A stretch of DNA of 64,000 nt from G965247475 sp965247475 (GTDB lineage Bacteria; Chloroflexota; UBA11872), in the NCBI GenBank assembly GCA_965247475.1, contig OZ252016.1, positions 186,001-250,000 of the forward strand, written 5' to 3'. Made by a program: the position numbers and the translations under genes. Shown in pieces: positions 59,880 through 64,000 of this stretch (positions within the stretch are counted from its first letter, which is position 1; each line of letters opens with the position of its first letter). The notes beneath the pieces were generated by a model. That model saw only the letters and a list, made by a program, of their open reading frames with translations. It ran no database searches and was not told the origin of the DNA.

Positions 59880-59986
59880 TAGGCTGCGTGCTGGGACCCC
59901 GCGCGCCGACAGCCCGCGACGCGGCGATCAGGCTGCCGGGCTACGCGACGGGAGCCGGACGGTCTAAGCCGCTCCCGCCGTGGTCG

Positions 59987-60268
59987 TCATGCTTTCTTGA
60001 GGAGACCCACCCCAAGACTGACAAACCAAATCGCCCACACGAGGTAGCAGACCCTGGCTATCGTGGTCATGACATTCCTCACATCAGCGTTGCTGCTGCT
60101 GACCAGGCACAGCAGAGCCACGATTGCAACGACGACCACGGCAAACGCAGCGATCTTGTTGACATCCTCCCTGGTTGACAGCCCCAGGCCAAAGAGAACG
60201 ACACCCAATGCCGCTGAAAGGCTCGACACGTTAGTAATCCCCGACTCGATGGAAAAGACGGGCACCAT
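59987..60268 (-). CDS. Small integral membrane protein, unknown (93 aa)
   Basis: Three hydrophobic helices (SLSAALGVVLFGLGL; IAAFAVVVVAIVALLCLVSS; VCYLVWAIWFVSLGVGLL) with short polar loops. No family recognised. It lies 12 bp after another small membrane-protein gene on the same strand, likely an operon. Both have a lower G+C feel than the housekeeping genes. Confidence 0.55.
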   Translation of the reverse strand: MVPVFSIESGITNVSSLSAALGVVLFGLGLSTREDVNKIAAFAVVVVAIVALLCLVSSSNADVRNVMTTIARVCYLVWAIWFVSLGVGLLKKA

Positions 60269-60280
60269 AGCCTGCAGAGC

Positions 60281-60652
60281 CTAAGCGGCCTGAGCCGGAG
60301 CATTAGCCATTACGTGGGTCAGCCCATACGTGAGGACCCATCCGATCGAGGCAATCGTTATGAACAGAAGGCCAAGCCGTGACAGGGCGTCTCCGCTGCC
60401 ACCGTCTCGGACGCCGGTCTGGAGAACGTAGAGCCCGTAGAGTGCGAGGATGAGACCAAGAGGCACTACAAATGCGACGAGATGGGCCAGCGCAGCATTC
60501 GATGCCAGGGCTGTGATCGACGCGATTGCGTCCGAAGAGTCCGCGCGGTCGACCAGTAAGGCCCCTGGCTCGAGTAGGAAGAAGACGACCGCCAGCACGG
60601 GCCCCACGATGAGTGCTAGGGCTCCAAGCCTATTTACGGATAGTGTTCCCAT
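60281..60652 (-). CDS. Small integral membrane protein, unknown (123 aa)
   Basis: Three or four hydrophobic helices (RLGALALIVGPVLAVVFFLLEPGALL; LAHLVAFVVPLGLILALYGLYVL; LGLLFITIASIGWVLTYGLTHVM). The pattern resembles small DUF4386-like proteins, but I cannot assign it. It is the first gene of the two-gene minus-strand unit and is divergent from the gamma-glutamyltransferase gene. Confidence 0.6.
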   Translation of the reverse strand: MGTLSVNRLGALALIVGPVLAVVFFLLEPGALLVDRADSSDAIASITALASNAALAHLVAFVVPLGLILALYGLYVLQTGVRDGGSGDALSRLGLLFITIASIGWVLTYGLTHVMANAPAQAA

Positions 60653-60715
60653 CGTCCGCCCCCCTTCGCTGGTGTTCAGGCGCGCAGGCGTGGCGGTCGG
60701 CTAGGGAGGTAACGG

Positions 60716-62431
60716 ATGCGACGAGCCGAGGTCACTGTTTCCAAGACCACCATCTGTTCGTCCGACGGGATGATCGCCACCGGCCATCGTCTGTCGGCCG
60801 ATGCCGGCGCGCAGGTTCTGGCGGACGGCGGCAATGCGATCGACGCCGCGGCGGCTGCCGTCTTCGCGTCGTGGGTGGTCGAGCCCGAGATGTGCGGCAT
60901 CGGCGGGACCGCGCAGGGCGTGCTGCACCTGGCGGCAAGTGGCGAAACTGTTGCCCTCTACCCCGCCCGCGGCGTTCCGGCGGCTGCGGCGGAGGACATG
61001 TTCGAGCTCGAGCCGGGACTTGACCCCTGGGGGCGGTGGCGCAAGGTCAAGGACGACGCCAACATGTTCGGCCCGCGATCCATCGCGACTCCCGGCGCTC
61101 TCGCGGGGATGAGCGCGGTGCTCGATGCCTACGGCAGCCTGCCGCTGGCGCGCCTGCTGGAACCGGCCATCGCCCACGCACGGGATGGATTCTCTGTTGA
61201 CGGCTACACGGCCCTGACCATCGGCAGCCACCTCGACGAGATCCTGCGGTATCCGCCCACGGCCGAGATCTTCGCGCCGGGCGGCGTGCCGCCGAGCCCC
61301 GGCAGCGCGCATCAGGCCGGCTCGACGATCGTCCAATCCGACCTCGCACGGAGCTTGCGGCGAATCGCCCACGAGGGCGCCGCTGTCTTTCACGGCGGTG
61401 AGCTGGCACATCAGGTCGAGCAATACCTCGCGTCGATCGGAGGGATTCTCACCGCTCGGGATCTTCGCGACCTGCCGGCGCGCGTCGATTCCCAGGAACG
61501 ACCATTCACCTACCGAGGATTCGGCCTCGTCTGGAGCGACGGCTACGTCGCTCCGCTGATGCTCAACATCCTCGAGAACTTCGATCTGGCGTCGCTCGGC
61601 CCCGATAGCCCGGCCTATCGTCACCTCATGATCGAGACGATGCGTTACGCGTTTGCCTCGGTTCTCGAGCACCTGGCCGATCCGGGCATGATGCCCTCGC
61701 CCATCGATGGCTTGTGGAGCAAGGCGTACGCGGCGGAGATCGCGGACCGCATCGACATGCGGCGGGCGGCCGGCACGGTGGGACCGGTGGACCCGTGGCC
61801 GCACGAGACGCGCATCACCGGACAGCAACGCCCGGCCGGCCATCGTGAGCCCTCGCGCGGTATCGACAACCCCGGAACCACCCAAGTAGTCGCCGCCGAC
61901 AAGGACGGCAACGTCGCGAGCTTCAACGTCACCCACGGTGGCGCGTTCGGGTCGGGGGTCACCATCCCTGGGACGGGCATTGTGCTGAACAACGCGATGA
62001 TCTCGTTCGATCCAGAGCCCGGCAGAGCGAACTCCATCCGCCCGAATCGTCGGGTGATGGCGTTCGCACCAAACGTCATCGTCCTCCGGAACGGAAGGCC
62101 GCGGATGGTGTTCGGCGCCTCCGGCGGTCGCACCACGATCTCGTGCCAGGTCCACGTGATCTGCGGCGTTCTCGACTTTGGAATGAGCGCGCAGCAGGCA
62201 ATTGAAGCGCCGCGCGTGCACTGCGAGACGCGTGACGCCTCGGTGGATCGTCGAGTCGGCGAGGATGTGCTGCGCGAGTTGCGGTCGCTCGGGCACGACA
62301 TCCAGGTCGTGGAGGAGACGTTCCACTCCCCGTTCTTTGCCCGCCCGGTGACGATTGAAGTCCTACCCGGTGCGCAGGGTTACCGAAGCGGCATCTCAAA
62401 CCTGCATCGGACCGCGGCCGTGGCCGTGTGA
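60716..62431 (+). CDS. Gamma-glutamyltransferase family protein
   Basis: An Ntn-hydrolase of the gamma-glutamyltransferase/cephalosporin acylase family (571 aa). The large subunit starts near DGMIATGHRLSADAG, with GNAIDAAAAA. The autoprocessing and nucleophile Thr is in GTTQVVAADKDGNVAS (canonical TTH is TTQ here). GSGVTIPGTGIVLNNAM and FGASGGRT are also conserved. No signal peptide is seen, unlike many GGTs, so it may be cytoplasmic. An AGGGAGGT ribosome-binding site 5 bp before the ATG fixes the start. Confidence 0.88.
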   Translation: MRRAEVTVSKTTICSSDGMIATGHRLSADAGAQVLADGGNAIDAAAAAVFASWVVEPEMCGIGGTAQGVLHLAASGETVALYPARGVPAAAAEDMFELEPGLDPWGRWRKVKDDANMFGPRSIATPGALAGMSAVLDAYGSLPLARLLEPAIAHARDGFSVDGYTALTIGSHLDEILRYPPTAEIFAPGGVPPSPGSAHQAGSTIVQSDLARSLRRIAHEGAAVFHGGELAHQVEQYLASIGGILTARDLRDLPARVDSQERPFTYRGFGLVWSDGYVAPLMLNILENFDLASLGPDSPAYRHLMIETMRYAFASVLEHLADPGMMPSPIDGLWSKAYAAEIADRIDMRRAAGTVGPVDPWPHETRITGQQRPAGHREPSRGIDNPGTTQVVAADKDGNVASFNVTHGGAFGSGVTIPGTGIVLNNAMISFDPEPGRANSIRPNRRVMAFAPNVIVLRNGRPRMVFGASGGRTTISCQVHVICGVLDFGMSAQQAIEAPRVHCETRDASVDRRVGEDVLRELRSLGHDIQVVEETFHSPFFARPVTIEVLPGAQGYRSGISNLHRTAAVAV

Positions 62432-62640
62432 CGGATGGTCGAGCACTCTCGGGGCTGGCGGGTCCCAGACCCCATGCTGACAACGCCGATCGGCCTTCGT
62501 AGCCCTATGTGTGACCTATCTCCCCGGTGTGTGCCCGCGACTCACAGTCGGCGTTTGCCGGTATTGACGCCAGCGCGGAAGATTGCGGCTATGGCGCGCG
62601 TTCACGATCGAGCGGTCGCAAGCCCGGAGGTGAACGGACG

Positions 62641-63930
62641 ATGAGCGAACTGGCCCTGCTGGGCGGCGAACCGACGGTGACCATCGAACGGCCGCCCTGG
62701 CCGCACGTCGGCGAGCCGGAGATCCGCGATCTCGAGGCCGCGATCGAGGCGTCGCATACCGACGTCACGTACCTCGACTCGATGCCCGGCGAAGGCCCCA
62801 TCGCCACGTTCGAGGCCCACATGCGCGAGTACTTGGGCCGGGCGCACGCGGTGGCCAGCAACTCATGTGCCGCCGCGATCCAGATGGCCGTCTACGCGGC
62901 CGGCGTCGGCGCGGGTGACGAGGTCGTGGTGTCGCCGTACACCTGGGGACAGACCGTCTCGCCGATCCTTCATCAGTTCGGAACCCCGGTCTTCGCCGAT
63001 ATCGACCCGGATTCGTTCACGATGCGCCCCGAAGCCGTGGAAGCGGCGATCACCGAGCGCACCAAGGCCATCGTCGTTGTCCACATCTACGGCCATCCGG
63101 CCGATATGGACCCGATCGTCGAGATCGGCCGCCGGCACGGCATACCGGTCATCGAAGACTGCGCCCAGGGGATGGGCGCGTTCTACAAGGGACGCGAGGT
63201 CGGGACGCTGGGCGATCTCGCCTGCTTCAGCTTTGGCAACGGCAAGCAGATCATCGGCGGCGACGGCGGCTGCGTGGTCACCGACGACGACATGATGTGG
63301 CACCGGCTGGTCGAGATTGGCTCCCACTCGCGGCGTCAGGCGCGCGACATCTCGGACCCCGAGGTGGCGCCGTACATCGACAACCTCACGTTCACCTTCC
63401 GCATGCACCCGTTGGCGTCCGTCATCGTGAACCGGCAGCTCGACTTCCTCGCCGAGTGGAATCGGGCCCGGCGTGCCAACCACCACCGGCTGTCGGCCGG
63501 GCTCAGCGACATTCCCTGCATCGAGCCCGTGGTCGAGGTGGACGGCACCGAGCACTGCTATCACAAGTACTGCCCGTCATTCATCGCCGACGAGGCCGGT
63601 GGTCTGACTCGCGAGACTTTCGTCGAGGCAGTCGCCGCCGAGGGCGTCCCCATCACCCTCGGCTACGTGCTTACGCCGATCTATCTCCGCCCGCGCTTTC
63701 AGGACCGGCGCTATTTCTTTGGCGACGGCCAGCCGTGGTCGCTGAACCCGCACGCCGGCGATCTCTACAACCCGGGCGACTGCCCGGTCACCGAGCACCG
63801 TTGTGCCGAGACCGAGCTCGAGGTCGTGGGGGCGGCGGCCCTCCGGGACGACCAGTCCGCGCTCATCGACCAGTATCTCGAGGCCTTCCACAAGGTGTGG
63901 GACCAGCGCGACGCGCTGGTCGCCCGCTAG
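62641..63930 (+). CDS. DegT/DnrJ/EryC1/StrS family aminotransferase
   Basis: A PLP-dependent sugar aminotransferase-like protein (429 aa from ATG 62641). The PLP region has SNSCAAAIQMAV, VIEDCAQGMGA with the Asp, and the Schiff-base Lys in CFSFGNGKQIIGGDGG. A C-terminal RFQDRRYFFGDG region follows. Family members aminate nucleotide sugars or dehydrate them; AHBA synthase-like enzymes are another branch. The open frame back to 62527 is probably not coding. No sugar-nucleotide synthesis genes are adjacent. Confidence 0.9.
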   Translation: MSELALLGGEPTVTIERPPWPHVGEPEIRDLEAAIEASHTDVTYLDSMPGEGPIATFEAHMREYLGRAHAVASNSCAAAIQMAVYAAGVGAGDEVVVSPYTWGQTVSPILHQFGTPVFADIDPDSFTMRPEAVEAAITERTKAIVVVHIYGHPADMDPIVEIGRRHGIPVIEDCAQGMGAFYKGREVGTLGDLACFSFGNGKQIIGGDGGCVVTDDDMMWHRLVEIGSHSRRQARDISDPEVAPYIDNLTFTFRMHPLASVIVNRQLDFLAEWNRARRANHHRLSAGLSDIPCIEPVVEVDGTEHCYHKYCPSFIADEAGGLTRETFVEAVAAEGVPITLGYVLTPIYLRPRFQDRRYFFGDGQPWSLNPHAGDLYNPGDCPVTEHRCAETELEVVGAAALRDDQSALIDQYLEAFHKVWDQRDALVAR

Positions 63931-63977
63931 GCTGATCGCGCCGCCGAATAGGTCGCCCCAGCGCCGTCCGCCGCGAG

Positions 63978-64000
63978 ATGAGCAAGGGCGGCCGCGATGA
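63978..64000 (+). CDS. Possible start of a gene cut by the window end
   Basis: An ATG at 63978 opens a frame (MSKGGRD...) that runs off the window. A GAG-containing stretch precedes it. Too little is present to name a product. Confidence 0.2.

Larger units (their letters stand above)
59665..59986. other. Gene-less stretch after the sulfatase-like gene
   Basis: This 322-base gap holds two strong GC hairpins (59685-59717 and 59851-59879). No gene is supported. It marks the convergent end of the plus-strand island and the minus-strand membrane-protein pair. Confidence 0.55.

Noticed and set aside
62527..62640. N-terminal extension of the DegT aminotransferase
   Set aside because: The family's usual N-terminus (LxGGEPxV) begins right after ATG 62641; the upstream part lacks similarity.

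Overview
The window is high-GC bacterial chromosome packed with genes. It most resembles a member of the Chloroflexota. This is inferred from several traits: the order clpC-radA-ispD-ispF-cysS-rlmB, an ABC solute-binding lipoprotein with a long VEKEV/TREVE stalk, LysM and BNR-repeat proteins, and creatininase, HpcH/HpaI and PF12831-type catabolic genes. No 16S gene, tRNA, transposase, phage gene or CRISPR array was seen, so the assignment rests on gene content only.

Layout. (1) 1-11504, plus strand: housekeeping genes. These are an S1-type RNA-binding protein with an acidic Glu-Pro tail, clpC, radA, ispD, a ferredoxin-NADP reductase, ispF, cysS, rlmB, folB, rpiB and folE. (2) 11647-20703, minus strand: the ATP synthase operon atpZ-B-E-F-H-A-G-D-C, running straight into murA and mreB. 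A perfect CRP-type palindrome lies in front of it. (3) 21051-22002: a small accessory patch with a decayed Doc-type toxin, its probable antitoxin and two candidate micro-ORFs. (4) 22045-36314, mostly minus strand: an AlkZ-related winged-helix protein, a beta-propeller protein, a LysM protein, a 2-hydroxyacid dehydrogenase, degV-plsY, recJ-rel, a small membrane protein, coaBC and coaX, with one MFS exporter on the plus strand. (5) 36363-49604, mostly plus strand: a catabolic and transport mix. It holds tandem creatininases, an EamA transporter, a GH172 protein, a nucleoside phosphorylase, an HpcH/HpaI aldolase, a beta-hydroxyacid dehydrogenase, an FMN reductase, a DrrAB exporter, a BphA4-like reductase, icd and purE. 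Intergenic repeats are scattered through it. (6) 49698-63930: a sigma factor fused to a bifunctional-nuclease domain, then a catabolic island: solute-binding protein, two permeases, two unknown proteins, an FAD oxidoreductase, an SDR and a sulfatase-like hydrolase. A gamma-glutamyltransferase and a DegT aminotransferase follow. By eye the island has more A/T at wobble positions than its surroundings.

How the genes work together. The MEP isoprenoid genes enclose a reductase that could feed electrons to the iron-sulfur steps of that pathway. FolE and FolB belong to folate synthesis. CoaBC and CoaX give three CoA-synthesis activities. DegV (a fatty-acid carrier) and PlsY overlap and fit one phospholipid route. 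The island looks like an uptake-and-oxidation system for an unidentified polyol, sugar or sulfated/phosphorylated substrate. It lacks its own transport ATPase.

The most unusual items are the sigma-BFN fusion (49698-50759), the Doc toxin disrupted by an exact 7-bp tandem duplication (21122-21135), the uncharacterised island, the CRP-like operator at 20729-20744, a sulfatase-like enzyme without its formylglycine cysteine, and a four-copy intergenic repeat family.
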